Positions 42,090 through 53,238 of a DNA stretch of 64,000 nucleotides are shown here, piece by piece. A program made the translations under genes and the position numbers. The stretch spans positions 1 to 64,000 of the IMG/VR virus record IMGVR_UViG_3300008262_000024, one strand, 5' to 3'. The notes under the pieces were generated by a model, which saw nothing but the letters and a program-made list of their open reading frames with translations, was not told the origin of the DNA and did not search any database. This DNA is from a virus. Within the stretch, counting starts at the first letter, position 1, and each line of letters begins with the position of its first letter.

Positions 42090-44174
42090 TTATCTTGAAT
42101 ATAATCCTATACCTAATATATTTTCTACATCTCCATATGATAATATATAAGTGCTTTTATCATTAGGATTAGGTTCAAATTTATCTGCTATAAATCCTAT
42201 TTTACCATCGTCACCTGCATAACCTTGACCCATTACAAACAAATCAGGTATTGGTTTACCTGTATTGTCTACTGCATTAGCAATATAATGATAACCTATC
42301 TTTATAGGTGTAGTTATAGCTTTACCTTCATTTGCAAAACCTCTAAGTCTTGTTAATCCTTCAGAGTATTCAATATTAGCAAGCATACTTGATTCATTTA
42401 AAAACTCTTCTGTATTTCCTTTATTAGCAGATTTTGTCATGTCATCTTTAATACTAGTTTTAGTCATTGTTTTTATTTCTCTACTAGTAGCATCATTAAT
42501 ATTAACTATATGAGTACTAATCTCTTTTCCTTTATCATCTTTTAATATAATTTGATAAGACATTTGATCAGTAATTGGATTTTTAACTAAAGTTATTGAA
42601 GATTGTTCTTTATTAGCTTCTGGATTATCTTTTAATATTTGATCAAAACCAATATTATTACTTGTACGAGCATTTAATGTTCTATTAAATAATCCTTCTT
42701 TAACTGCTTTAGATGTTTGATTTAAATTTGATCCTGGATTAATATCAACTATAGTTTGCATTTCTTGAGTAATTGTACCAGATTGTGCAAGTTCTCTTGC
42801 TTTAGGTTCATAATAACTATATTTTATTTTACCTAAAGAATGCATTTGAATGTTATTAACCATTTGTTTAGGATCTGTAGGTGAAATTACAGTTTTACCC
42901 CAAGGTGTATATCCTGTAATTTTCTTTTCATCTTTCATATATTTAACAAATTCTGATTTAGATAATGGTTTTAAACCATTTTTACCAACAGCTTGTTGCA
43001 TTTTAGGTAAATATAATGCATTGTTTGCAAGCATAGTGTTAAATTCTTTTATATATTCTTGATAATATTTATCAATATATTCAGGCTTGTTTACTGCAGA
43101 ATGAATTAAATCTATATTTGTTTGTAATGAATTTAAATTATTTCTTAATTGATCTATTTCTTGTTGTTTCTTTTGTATTTGATAACTATTAAGTTTACCT
43201 CTTGTTTCAGGATTTTCAAGTTCTTTTTGTAAAGCAGCTATTTGATTTTTTGTATTAATTATACTTTGTTTAGCAGAATCATAGTTAATATTAACAGGAG
43301 TAGTTTGACCAGTAAATGTTAACAATTGTGATTGTTCTTTTAACCTTTGTTCTTGCTCTCTACCCCATTGTGGATTTTCTCTTAATGACTTTGAAGTTTG
43401 TGTAAATATTCTTTCATTAATAACTGATTCAACTAAATTATCAAATGTTGAATTTCTTTTATATCCCATTTTTTCATCCCAATCACCTAAATCATTTAAA
43501 TAACCTGAATAACTAGAATAAATTGTTGGTAAAACTCTTCTAATTAAAGGTTCTAGTTTTTCTCTTGTAATATATCTACCTTCACTATCTACATAAAACT
43601 GACCAGTTATACTAGTACTACCATGTGCATCTGCAACAACATTATCAACAGCATTTTCAAAATCTGTTCTCATTTTTGTAGAAATTTCTCTAGCATCATA
43701 TCCTGCACGTTGATTATATGGTCTAAGTGCTCCTGTAGTTGGATCATATGTAGAATACATAGGATCTGCTTTTAAACCTAATTCAGGTGCTCCTTTTTCC
43801 ATTAAAGATGTTAAACTTTTCATAACTTCTTTATGAGGTTCAACAGCTGCTGTCATAGTTTGTATTCTTTTATCTTGAGCAATATTTCTAAGTACTTTAG
43901 AAAATTCTCTAGATGCAGTATTGAAGTCACCTGTTTGTCTTATATAATCTGTAATTTGATATAATTGATCATTATATTCATTTTGAACATGTTTCTTACC
44001 TGGCATATCACCAGGATTAACTTCAAAGTTTAAAAGTTTATTAGCAGCATCACCTTGTGCTAAAGCTGCATCATAACCTTTTTGTTTTTGTTCAGCAACT
44101 CCTTGTAAGAATTCCCAAGGCATATCTACTTGAGTAGATACATATTCTCTTAATCTAGGTTTATAAAATCTCAT
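42090..44174 (-). CDS. Virion protein, 694 aa, coiled-coil cargo or tail component
   Basis: The sequence begins MRFYKPRLREYVSTQVDMPW and is rich in helices, with a heptad-like stretch at about 300-355 (NTKNQIAALQKELENPE; QQEIDQLRNNLNSLQ). The last third is beta-rich with Gly turns. No membrane segment, no metal site. It lies between the 3014-aa and 2118-aa genes with gaps of about 15 nt, so it is co-transcribed with them. crAss-like phages encode a conserved protein of this kind near the polymerase gene, taken to be virion cargo; that assignment is by position only. Confidence 0.7.
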   Translation of the reverse strand: MRFYKPRLREYVSTQVDMPWEFLQGVAEQKQKGYDAALAQGDAANKLLNFEVNPGDMPGKKHVQNEYNDQLYQITDYIRQTGDFNTASREFSKVLRNIAQDKRIQTMTAAVEPHKEVMKSLTSLMEKGAPELGLKADPMYSTYDPTTGALRPYNQRAGYDAREISTKMRTDFENAVDNVVADAHGSTSITGQFYVDSEGRYITREKLEPLIRRVLPTIYSSYSGYLNDLGDWDEKMGYKRNSTFDNLVESVINERIFTQTSKSLRENPQWGREQEQRLKEQSQLLTFTGQTTPVNINYDSAKQSIINTKNQIAALQKELENPETRGKLNSYQIQKKQQEIDQLRNNLNSLQTNIDLIHSAVNKPEYIDKYYQEYIKEFNTMLANNALYLPKMQQAVGKNGLKPLSKSEFVKYMKDEKKITGYTPWGKTVISPTDPKQMVNNIQMHSLGKIKYSYYEPKARELAQSGTITQEMQTIVDINPGSNLNQTSKAVKEGLFNRTLNARTSNNIGFDQILKDNPEANKEQSSITLVKNPITDQMSYQIILKDDKGKEISTHIVNINDATSREIKTMTKTSIKDDMTKSANKGNTEEFLNESSMLANIEYSEGLTRLRGFANEGKAITTPIKIGYHYIANAVDNTGKPIPDLFVMGQGYAGDDGKIGFIADKFEPNPNDKSTYILSYGDVENILGIGLYSR

Positions 44175-44191
44175 ATCTTATTTTTATTTAA

Positions 44192-47100
44192 CTATTTATT
44201 CCACATATTTATTCTACCTTCTGAAGTATTTTTATAAACATCAGGAGTTCCTTTTCTTTTCCAATAATCAGAAAGTATATCTTGTTTAGCTTTATCTATT
44301 TTTTGTACAAAAGCAGGATCATTCATTAATGCTTTTATTTCAGCTTCTTTCTCTTTAAATAATTTTTCATCTGTTGCTTTAGTTTGTACATCATTTAAAG
44401 TAGTAAATCCTGCAGCTAAAAGTAAAACATCTTCTATGTTTCTTCCAGTATTATATTTATAATCAACTAATCTTTTTTGAACATCAACAGGATAATCTTT
44501 TACTTGTGGTAAATATTCTTTAGTTATAAATTCAGTAGCTTCATCTTTATCAATTTTATTATCTTTCCACATTTCAGGATATTTCTTAGACCATTTTTCT
44601 TTTTTTATACCATAATTTTCAAGACCTGTACCACCTGCTGATCCTTTAGTAGATTCATAATCTAAAATTTGATTTATCCATTCATTATTATTTACTTTAT
44701 CAGCAGGAGTAACATTAGCAGATGGTACATTAGCATTAGCAGCTGGTGTATTAGCACCTGTATTTGCTGCAGGTGCATTTTGTTTATAAGGATCATTGTA
44801 AGGTGTTGGTGTAAAAGTACCTCCTTCAGTATTTGGTACAAATTTAAAACCTCCTTGTCCATCTGGAACTAATTTAAAATTACCAGTACCAATATTATTA
44901 GCAATAGTTTTATTTACTTGATTAATTCTATAATCTCTAATCATATTAGCAGTAGAAGAACCTACACCACTAAGACCTTCTGTTACATTAGTTCTAGCAG
45001 CATCTTTTTCTTGCTGTCTATCAATTTGCTCTTGCATTGCTATTTGAGCATTTTGTGCATTAACTTGATTTTGCATTTGAGTATTAGCTACATCAGCTTC
45101 ATACTGTATACCTGCAGTTTGAGCACCTCTTTGATTAGCTGCTTGTAATCCTAATCCTCTCATATTAGACATATAACTTCCTGATGTAGGAGCACTTTGT
45201 CTTAAATTATAACCAGCTAAATCTTGAGCTTGTCTAGATTGTTTATTAGCTAATATTATTGCTCTATAAGGATCTATTTTATCAGCTTTAATTCTTTCAT
45301 AATTAACATCATCAGGTCCTTTTAATCCATAGTATAATTGACTTAATGGACCTGCAGCTTGTGCTGCCATTGATGCATAATCTAATCCTGTAAGACCTTG
45401 ATTAGGTTGATTAGGTTGATTAACTTTAGGAATAGATGCTCCTTCAGGTCTCCAACCTTCTTCATATTGACTAATCATATTTGGATTAATACTTACAGGA
45501 TCACCATCTAAATTAACACCTTCATATCCCCAATCTAGCATAGAAGTTGAACCTGTTAAAGGTTGTCCAAGTTCTGAAGGTATATTTTTATTAACAGGTG
45601 CATCAATGTTTTCAGTAATAGGTTCTGCAGATGAATTATTTATAATATTACCGCTTTTATCAAATTCAAAAGTTTCTAAATCTATAGATTCAGGACCTGC
45701 TTTTTTATTTGCACTTACCATAGGTGGTATAAATCCTGAAGTATTAGAAGTATTAGAAGTATTAGATACACGTGATGGTGAATATGGTCCAGGTATTTGT
45801 TCTACTGGTCTTAAATGTTCTGGTAAAAATGGACTAGGTTGATTAATAGGATTTATATTAGGCTGTTGGTTGTTAGTTGTACTTCTATTACCAATTCTAA
45901 ATCCTCTTTGTTTTAAATAATCTCTAGCACTTAAATAACTTCTAATTGTATTTAAAAAATTATTCATTGGATTAGGATTTGTATTTTTTTGTCTATCTAA
46001 AATACTAGTTGCATTACCTTGAGCATCTATTACATTAGGTGTATCCAAATTAGTTAAATAATTATTTATATTATTATATTCTGAAGCATCCATATCTGCC
46101 ATTCCTGGTAAATCATATGGAGGTCCACCATTAGAATACATATTACCACCTTGTGCCATCATCATTCCACCTCTGTTTTGTGCAGCTACTTGAAATGGTT
46201 GTGCAACATTAGATACCATTGGACCACCATGTGCATGTTTCCAACTAGCAGCATTTCTAGCAAAGTTAGCTTTCTTAACCATTGCTGAAGAATAATTTTC
46301 TTTATTAGCTAATACTTGTCTTGCAAACTCTTGTACAGATTTACCATGTTTAGTGGCTGCTGCAGTAAATGTACCTCTTTTAGATTCTTTAATATGTATA
46401 CCACCGCCTTCACCATATTGATTAACATAAGCATCAGCTTCTTGTGGTGACATGTGAGATTCAACTCTTGCTCTTAAAATTTCTTTAGGTAGTTTACCAC
46501 CTTTGGAATATCCTGGCATATTAAGTCCTTTATATTTTTTAGGATTAATATATCCACCATAAGCGGCAGCATATTCTTCCTCAACTATTTTTGTAATATC
46601 TTTATTTAGTTTACCACCTGCAGCTGCATATTGTAAAGCACCATTAACCATAGCTTGTCTTTGTTCTTCTTTAGCCTTAGCTTCAGCTCTAGCAAGTTCT
46701 GTTTCTTTAATAGCTCTCTGCTTAATTTGCTCAATAGTTTCTTCAACTAAAGGATCCATTGGTCTTCTAAGGTTATCTTTATATTTAGATAAATCTCTTA
46801 ATGTATATTTATCTAATCTTTTTTTAAGATTTTCAGCCATAGTTCTACCAAACTCATCTGTTTGAGTATTTTGACCATTTACTTCATCTGAAACTACATA
46901 ACTATCATCAAGAACATATTCTCCACCTTCTGCCATAGCATTAGGTCCAATAGGTACTCCACCATATGCATTTTCATGATGTAATCCTGATGATTTAGGA
47001 ATAAGGTTTATTCCATATTTTTCTAAAGTAGTTCCACCTTTAGAATATCTTGTTCTGTAGTTTTTGTATTTATCTCTCATAGAGTTTTGCAAATTTAATG

Positions 47101-50100
47101 AATTATTATTTATATTACCACCAGTAGCTGCAAATGATAATCCTTGATTTAACATTTGATCAGGATACATTGCAGGATTTTGAAAATTATTTATACTTGA
47201 ATCTACTGATGGTGTTGTACTTGGCATACCTTGTGAAGGATTTACAAATCTAGAACCTATTCCTACTAATTGTCCAGCAGCATTTAATTCTTTAGAACCA
47301 AATTCAGAACCTAAAGTTCCTAACACTTGACCTGCACCACTAACAATTTGTTGAGGATTACCACTTATTATACCAGAAGTTAAATTACCTGCACTAGATG
47401 CTATTTGACCTGTTTTATTTGCCCACTTATCAGCACCTCTTTGATATTCTTGACTATGTCCTAAATTTTTAGTAACTCCTTGTATAGCACCTTTACCCAT
47501 TCCATATGCAGGACCTAAAAATATTGAACCTGCAACATCAGTTCCTAAACCTGCAACTCCTTCCATTACAGCAGCTGCATTTGCAAATCCTTTATTATTA
47601 TAATTAAAATTAACAAAGTTATTACCACTTATTTGTTCAAATGGACTAGCTATAAAGTTTAACCCTAATTTACCAATATCTTCTAATACACCACCTCTCT
47701 TATATTGCATTGGTACACCTGCATAGTACATATATGGATTCATATAACCTCCTTGTGATTGTTGTTCAGGTTGAAGGTTTTGTTTCATTGTTGTTCCTAT
47801 TACAACACCTGTTGTTCCTGCAAATCCTATTTTATTTAATGATTTTCTTATTTTAGATATATCAAAATCATTTACACTTTGAACATATGGATGTTTTTGA
47901 TTTATTAAATATTGTAATGCATTTTTAATATCTTCATCATCTTTTGGATAATATACTCTACTACCATCTTTATCATTAAGTATCATTCTTAATTCATTTT
48001 GAACAGCTTCAGCTTCATAATGAGCTGCATCATGATTTTTATAAACATATGTACCATCTTGGTTTTTTAAACCTTTAGACCAAGCATCATCAAGTATTTT
48101 TCTTTCATGAACTGTAGGTAAAGTAGATAGATCTCTTAGAGTTCTACTATGAGCTGTTTCATGTATTCCAGTAAGATAAGTATCTTCAGGACTTAAATGT
48201 GGATCAATTACTATAATATCATCCTTATCCCCAATGTCTCTAATACCATATTTACCTTGTGATATATTTCCAGATTTATCTTCTAAATAAAGTCTAGGAT
48301 TATCTGCAACTTGTTTAAATGGATCTGGTTCTTTTGCATTTTCAAAATCTCTAAATCTATTAAACGGTTCAACAAGTTCAGGATCATTTGCAAATCTTGC
48401 TTTTTGATTACTTAAATTAAATTCATTATTAGTTCTAAATAATGAAAGTTTTTTTCTATTATATGGGGATTGTGAAAATGTAGCAGCGTCTTCATTAGCT
48501 TGCCATAAAGCAAAATTTCTTTTATCTGCTAATGAAGGTTTTTGTAATGGATTAATAGGAATATTTGGATTTACTGAAAAATTATTTTTAAAATAGTTTC
48601 TATATCCTGTTTTAGCAGTATTTAATCCCATACCTAAACCACCAATTACTCCTGGTGATCCTGATAAAAATAAACCTGTTTCTAAACCTCTAGCAAGTTT
48701 TTCATCCCAAGGTGCATTAGAACTATAATATCCACTATTTATATCTGATCCTAACATATTTGCACCAGAAATTCCTCCTGTTAATCCTAATATATTATTT
48801 CCAGTTAACCACGGTATAGTTCTTCCACCTACTACTGCAGGTAGTTGTAATGTTGAAGCTACTGCAGGAACAGTTTTAGATGCTATAGCTCCAGCAACTG
48901 GTGCAAATAATGCAGCTTCAATTGGACCCATTGTAGGTTCTGCTCTACCTGATGCTGGTGGTTGATAATTAGGATTTTGTATCCAACCAGTTTCTGAAGG
49001 AATAAATCTTGGTGCAGTTGGACCAACAATATCTGGATTATATAAACCAGTATCTTCAATATATTCAAGTTCAGGAAGTGTTCTTTGTAACATTTCATCA
49101 CCTGGCATCATGTAGTATTCATTATTTTCACTACCTACATAATTTATCATTTTATTTTGTTTAGGATCCCAAAATTTTTTACGATATAATGTTACAGAAT
49201 TATTTTTATTACCATCTTTATTATTACCACCTGTTGGTCCACCACCATCATACATATATCCACCTGTAGCTTTTTGATTATTTTTAATCCAACCTTTTTC
49301 AGTATCTGCACCAGGATACATATCTTTATACATATTATATTGATTCCAATCAATTGCTCTCCAACCTTGACCATCATCCATGTATAATTCAGGTGTTCCT
49401 CTATCTACACCATCTATAGTACCTTTCTTTAAACTTGGAGACATTTCTCTAAGTAATACTTTAGATGGAAATTTAAGTTGAATAGGACTTAATTTTAAAG
49501 GTTCTTCTTTAGATTCAAATCCTTTAAATGGTATAGATTGTAAGTTTGGTATTTCATCTAAAGTTGCTAATTTAATAGCAGGTTCATCCCAATAAGGAAT
49601 AGGATATGTATATTGATCTGGATCATTTACAATTGATTCTGGATAATATTCACCTCTTTTAAGATGCCAGTTTATATCATGTTCTTTATCAATACCATAT
49701 GTTTCTACATCAGTAATTTGTTCTATCCAATGATTAGTTTCATCTTTTCTATTTGTTATATATGTAGGATGATTTCTTCTATGAGTAACCATATCTAACA
49801 ATTCTTCTTTTGTTAAATTTGGATAATATTTTTGTAATTCTATAAGATTAGTATCATCTTCTATTTCTTTTGTAAAATTTTTTTTCCAAGGAGCTTTAGG
49901 TAAATATGTAGTAGCATATGCATTATCTAAAGGTTCAGCTTCCCAAGAAGTTTGATTATGATATTTTGAAGGTTTATATTTTTTAAATAAATTATTATAA
50001 TTCCATGGATTATCTAAATCATCATAACGATACTGTGACCAATTACTTGTTTCTCCATAATGATGTTCTGGTATTTCTGTAGTATAACTATAAGTTACTG

Positions 50101-53100
50101 GTGATCCATATGCACCTGTTATTGGATCTTCTGTTAAATTTGGATAACTACCATCATCTAAAGGTGATGCATAATAATTAGGAACTTTAACATTGATTGA
50201 ATTATTCCATTCATCATCTGATATAGTACCTAATTTATCTACATTTGAAAAAATATTGTAAAAATTTTCATCTGAATTTAATAAATATTCTTTTTGATAA
50301 TATGGTAATTTACTAAATTGATTCAATCTTAATCTTACTAAATAATCTTTATATTCAGGACTATCACGTTTATAGTATCTTTTAGGTGGATCATCATCAC
50401 CACCAAGTAATCCACCATTAGCTGCATATAACATATCTTGAGATTTTGTTTGATTACTTACAAAACTATCATTTAGAAATTTTAATTTTTCAGCATCACC
50501 TTTTATAAGTTCATATATATCTTTAATGTTAGAATCCAAATTTTCATCATCAAGATTTTTATTAATTATACTTCTTAATTCTTTAGGACTATAATCTTTA
50601 GTAGGATCAATATTATTTAATTGTCTCCATACACTTAATCTAGCCCTGATTTCTTCATCTTGAGTTAAAGCATCTTTACCACTTAACCATTTTTTATTAT
50701 TTTTAAATTCTTCAGGAAAACCACTGCTTATATTTAAAAATTCTTGAGGTGCTTTATTACTTAACCAATGATCATTTTCATGTGTTATTAAAGTATTTAT
50801 ATCTCCATAATATCTATTGTTAAGATCAGTGTCACTATAATCAATAGTATTTTTAGAAGGAGTATATAATCCTTCAGTTGTCATTTGATTAGAAGGTAAT
50901 ATATTTACTTTAGGATATTGATTTGGAGAGTTTAATAAATTTAATCTACTATTAGCAACATCTGTAAACTTAGGATTTTTTGCTCTACCTTCATACCACT
51001 TTTTAAAATAATCATATGTAGTTTTAGACGATTTATCTTTATCTCCACCATCTGAATAAATATAACCACCTGTAGCCTTTGGTTTATCATACAAGTTTCC
51101 TCCTGGATCTGGAGCTTCTAAATCTTTAAGAAGATATTGATCACTTAATTTTTTAAATTCTAATTCAGGTACTATTTGCTGTTCTTGACCAGAAATCCAT
51201 ACTCTATACATAGGATCTTCATAAGGAGATCTTCTGTATTTCTCATATGTACCTTCAAAAAAGTTATCTAAATTTGGTTTTCCAAAATCAACATTAGGAG
51301 GAGTTGCAATAATACCTGGTCCAACTTCTTCACCTTTATAAGGTTTTGAAGGTAATAATTCTATTTCTGGTTTTCCTAATATTGGTTTAATTTCTGGTTT
51401 TTTAAATATAGGCATTACAGCAGCTCCTTTTACTTTACTAAAATGATTACTATCATAAGCAATTTGAAAAGGTTTAATACCATTCTTACCATGCCAATAC
51501 TCCATTAATGGATCATCTCCTCTAATCATTTCGGGAGCACCTTCATATTTTTCAAACTCAAACTCTTCTCCAAAATCTTTATATTCTTTTAATTTATTAT
51601 TTGATACATTATATAAACTTAAACTATCATTATAAGCTCTTTCAGCTTTTTTAAATTCTGAAGGATTAGTGTATACTCTAGTTTTATTTTTATTTTTTTT
51701 ATTTTTATCTTTATCACCATCTACATAACCACCTTGAGCAGCATATTGCATAGGTGTTTGTGTTTGATTACTAGCAAGTGTATTTAAGTATTTAGATATT
51801 TCATCATCAGTATAATATTTAAATAAATGATTTTTATATCCTGATTCTTTAATTTGTTTTAATCTTTCTGGAGTAATTATTTCACCTGGTTGAAAATTAT
51901 TATCAAATCTCATTTGCATTAAGAAAGGATACATTTCACCTCTATTAAAATCTTTATCTAATCTATCTTGAGAAGGTGTTAAAAATTTACCTTTAAATGT
52001 TCTATCAAAAGTTTCATTATCATATAAACCTGTTTTATGCATTAACTCATGAACAGATACTGATTCTGGACCATATTGATCATTAGCTGCATTTGTAATT
52101 ACAATTCTACCTTGTTCATCAGTAAATCCTTGAGGATTTTTACTCATGGTTTTTTTAAAAAATTTATCATACTCAGGATCATTATAACTAGCTCTATATA
52201 AATCAAGTAATTGTGAATTATTTTCTGGATTTGTATTATATAAAAATTTAGTATCGTAGATATCACTTATAACACCAGGTATTGCTTTATTTATACTTTT
52301 TAAATTAGACTCAGCTGCTCTTTGTTTAGCTTCTTTATTTCCATAAATTTTTTTACTTAATTTTGAAGCATGGTCTGGAAAATTTTTATTTAATCTATTA
52401 GCAAATTCAGGATCTTGAACCCAAGAACTTACCCAATCTTGAGCAGGTTTAGCAACAGTAACTCCTTGATTTAAAGTAGATTTAAAAGGATCATCTTTAC
52501 CATCTGTTGGTCCACCTTGAGCTAATGAAACACCTTTATAAAAATTTGCAAGATCAAAATTTTGTCTATCATATTCTTGTCTACTAGGATAAGTTTGATA
52601 ATATTCTTCAGGAGTCATTCCTTGATTATTTATAAAACCTTCTCTCCATCTCATGTAACTATCGTACTCAGAATCTAAAATATCTTTATTTACTCCTGGC
52701 ATATAAGGATTATCAGTAGGATAAATAATATTATCATCTAATAATACTGGAGGTTGTACTAATGATTTGGTAGGTCCACCATGAGCATAAGGAATTCCTG
52801 TAGCTTTTTTATATCCTATTGATGATATATAATCAGCATATTGATTAGGTACTTTTATTGCTTCATTACCAGGATTCATTATAGTAGGATACATATAAGC
52901 TTGTCCTGTTTCATCTTCTCCCCATGCCATTAAATGAGAATTTTTTTGTCCAAATTCATTAACATCTGGTTGTACAAACATATTTGATTCTGGATATTCA
53001 CCAACAGCATAAGCTCTTTGCACAAAATCTTTATCTCTGTTTCTGTTCATAATAATTTTAGAAATTAAATCTCCTTCTAAAGTATTAACAGGTCCACCAT

Positions 53101-53236
53101 CAGAATATTGCTTAGCTTTAATTTTCCTTTCTTGCCTAAGCATTTCAGCAGTAGGCTTTTTAGGTTTAGCACCTGTCCTTCTGTTTTGTTCAGCTTTTTT
53201 CCTAATGTTTTTCCAGAGTGAGTTTTTTTCTGCCAT
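44192..53236 (-). CDS. Giant modular virion protein with three zincin motifs and lysozyme-like end
   Basis: The 3014-aa protein is built of modules separated by short Gly-Gly linkers (e.g. YAHGGP, QYAAQGGYVDGD near 498, KATGGYIYSDGG near 722, LYAANGGLLGG near 942, KATGGYMYDGGG near 1324). Three modules contain HExxH: HELMH (396-400), HENDH (819-823) and HETAH (1692-1696), each in a similar setting. Residues about 2286-2340 (GTFTAAATKHGKSVQEF; VLANKENYSSAMVKKANFAR) match a short module seen in large viruses and phages. Near the end, ILDYESTKG (E2861), ENYGIKKEKW and RLVDYKYNTGRN look like a GH108-type lysozyme. It is probably a tail-associated or ejected protein that opens the cell envelope; the location is inferred. 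Confidence 0.75.
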   Translation of the reverse strand: MAEKNSLWKNIRKKAEQNRRTGAKPKKPTAEMLRQERKIKAKQYSDGGPVNTLEGDLISKIIMNRNRDKDFVQRAYAVGEYPESNMFVQPDVNEFGQKNSHLMAWGEDETGQAYMYPTIMNPGNEAIKVPNQYADYISSIGYKKATGIPYAHGGPTKSLVQPPVLLDDNIIYPTDNPYMPGVNKDILDSEYDSYMRWREGFINNQGMTPEEYYQTYPSRQEYDRQNFDLANFYKGVSLAQGGPTDGKDDPFKSTLNQGVTVAKPAQDWVSSWVQDPEFANRLNKNFPDHASKLSKKIYGNKEAKQRAAESNLKSINKAIPGVISDIYDTKFLYNTNPENNSQLLDLYRASYNDPEYDKFFKKTMSKNPQGFTDEQGRIVITNAANDQYGPESVSVHELMHKTGLYDNETFDRTFKGKFLTPSQDRLDKDFNRGEMYPFLMQMRFDNNFQPGEIITPERLKQIKESGYKNHLFKYYTDDEISKYLNTLASNQTQTPMQYAAQGGYVDGDKDKNKKNKNKTRVYTNPSEFKKAERAYNDSLSLYNVSNNKLKEYKDFGEEFEFEKYEGAPEMIRGDDPLMEYWHGKNGIKPFQIAYDSNHFSKVKGAAVMPIFKKPEIKPILGKPEIELLPSKPYKGEEVGPGIIATPPNVDFGKPNLDNFFEGTYEKYRRSPYEDPMYRVWISGQEQQIVPELEFKKLSDQYLLKDLEAPDPGGNLYDKPKATGGYIYSDGGDKDKSSKTTYDYFKKWYEGRAKNPKFTDVANSRLNLLNSPNQYPKVNILPSNQMTTEGLYTPSKNTIDYSDTDLNNRYYGDINTLITHENDHWLSNKAPQEFLNISSGFPEEFKNNKKWLSGKDALTQDEEIRARLSVWRQLNNIDPTKDYSPKELRSIINKNLDDENLDSNIKDIYELIKGDAEKLKFLNDSFVSNQTKSQDMLYAANGGLLGGDDDPPKRYYKRDSPEYKDYLVRLRLNQFSKLPYYQKEYLLNSDENFYNIFSNVDKLGTISDDEWNNSINVKVPNYYASPLDDGSYPNLTEDPITGAYGSPVTYSYTTEIPEHHYGETSNWSQYRYDDLDNPWNYNNLFKKYKPSKYHNQTSWEAEPLDNAYATTYLPKAPWKKNFTKEIEDDTNLIELQKYYPNLTKEELLDMVTHRRNHPTYITNRKDETNHWIEQITDVETYGIDKEHDINWHLKRGEYYPESIVNDPDQYTYPIPYWDEPAIKLATLDEIPNLQSIPFKGFESKEEPLKLSPIQLKFPSKVLLREMSPSLKKGTIDGVDRGTPELYMDDGQGWRAIDWNQYNMYKDMYPGADTEKGWIKNNQKATGGYMYDGGGPTGGNNKDGNKNNSVTLYRKKFWDPKQNKMINYVGSENNEYYMMPGDEMLQRTLPELEYIEDTGLYNPDIVGPTAPRFIPSETGWIQNPNYQPPASGRAEPTMGPIEAALFAPVAGAIASKTVPAVASTLQLPAVVGGRTIPWLTGNNILGLTGGISGANMLGSDINSGYYSSNAPWDEKLARGLETGLFLSGSPGVIGGLGMGLNTAKTGYRNYFKNNFSVNPNIPINPLQKPSLADKRNFALWQANEDAATFSQSPYNRKKLSLFRTNNEFNLSNQKARFANDPELVEPFNRFRDFENAKEPDPFKQVADNPRLYLEDKSGNISQGKYGIRDIGDKDDIIVIDPHLSPEDTYLTGIHETAHSRTLRDLSTLPTVHERKILDDAWSKGLKNQDGTYVYKNHDAAHYEAEAVQNELRMILNDKDGSRVYYPKDDEDIKNALQYLINQKHPYVQSVNDFDISKIRKSLNKIGFAGTTGVVIGTTMKQNLQPEQQSQGGYMNPYMYYAGVPMQYKRGGVLEDIGKLGLNFIASPFEQISGNNFVNFNYNNKGFANAAAVMEGVAGLGTDVAGSIFLGPAYGMGKGAIQGVTKNLGHSQEYQRGADKWANKTGQIASSAGNLTSGIISGNPQQIVSGAGQVLGTLGSEFGSKELNAAGQLVGIGSRFVNPSQGMPSTTPSVDSSINNFQNPAMYPDQMLNQGLSFAATGGNINNNSLNLQNSMRDKYKNYRTRYSKGGTTLEKYGINLIPKSSGLHHENAYGGVPIGPNAMAEGGEYVLDDSYVVSDEVNGQNTQTDEFGRTMAENLKKRLDKYTLRDLSKYKDNLRRPMDPLVEETIEQIKQRAIKETELARAEAKAKEEQRQAMVNGALQYAAAGGKLNKDITKIVEEEYAAAYGGYINPKKYKGLNMPGYSKGGKLPKEILRARVESHMSPQEADAYVNQYGEGGGIHIKESKRGTFTAAATKHGKSVQEFARQVLANKENYSSAMVKKANFARNAASWKHAHGGPMVSNVAQPFQVAAQNRGGMMMAQGGNMYSNGGPPYDLPGMADMDASEYNNINNYLTNLDTPNVIDAQGNATSILDRQKNTNPNPMNNFLNTIRSYLSARDYLKQRGFRIGNRSTTNNQQPNINPINQPSPFLPEHLRPVEQIPGPYSPSRVSNTSNTSNTSGFIPPMVSANKKAGPESIDLETFEFDKSGNIINNSSAEPITENIDAPVNKNIPSELGQPLTGSTSMLDWGYEGVNLDGDPVSINPNMISQYEEGWRPEGASIPKVNQPNQPNQGLTGLDYASMAAQAAGPLSQLYYGLKGPDDVNYERIKADKIDPYRAIILANKQSRQAQDLAGYNLRQSAPTSGSYMSNMRGLGLQAANQRGAQTAGIQYEADVANTQMQNQVNAQNAQIAMQEQIDRQQEKDAARTNVTEGLSGVGSSTANMIRDYRINQVNKTIANNIGTGNFKLVPDGQGGFKFVPNTEGGTFTPTPYNDPYKQNAPAANTGANTPAANANVPSANVTPADKVNNNEWINQILDYESTKGSAGGTGLENYGIKKEKWSKKYPEMWKDNKIDKDEATEFITKEYLPQVKDYPVDVQKRLVDYKYNTGRNIEDVLLLAAGFTTLNDVQTKATDEKLFKEKEAEIKALMNDPAFVQKIDKAKQDILSDYWKRKGTPDVYKNTSEGRINMWNK

Positions 53237-53238
53237 AA

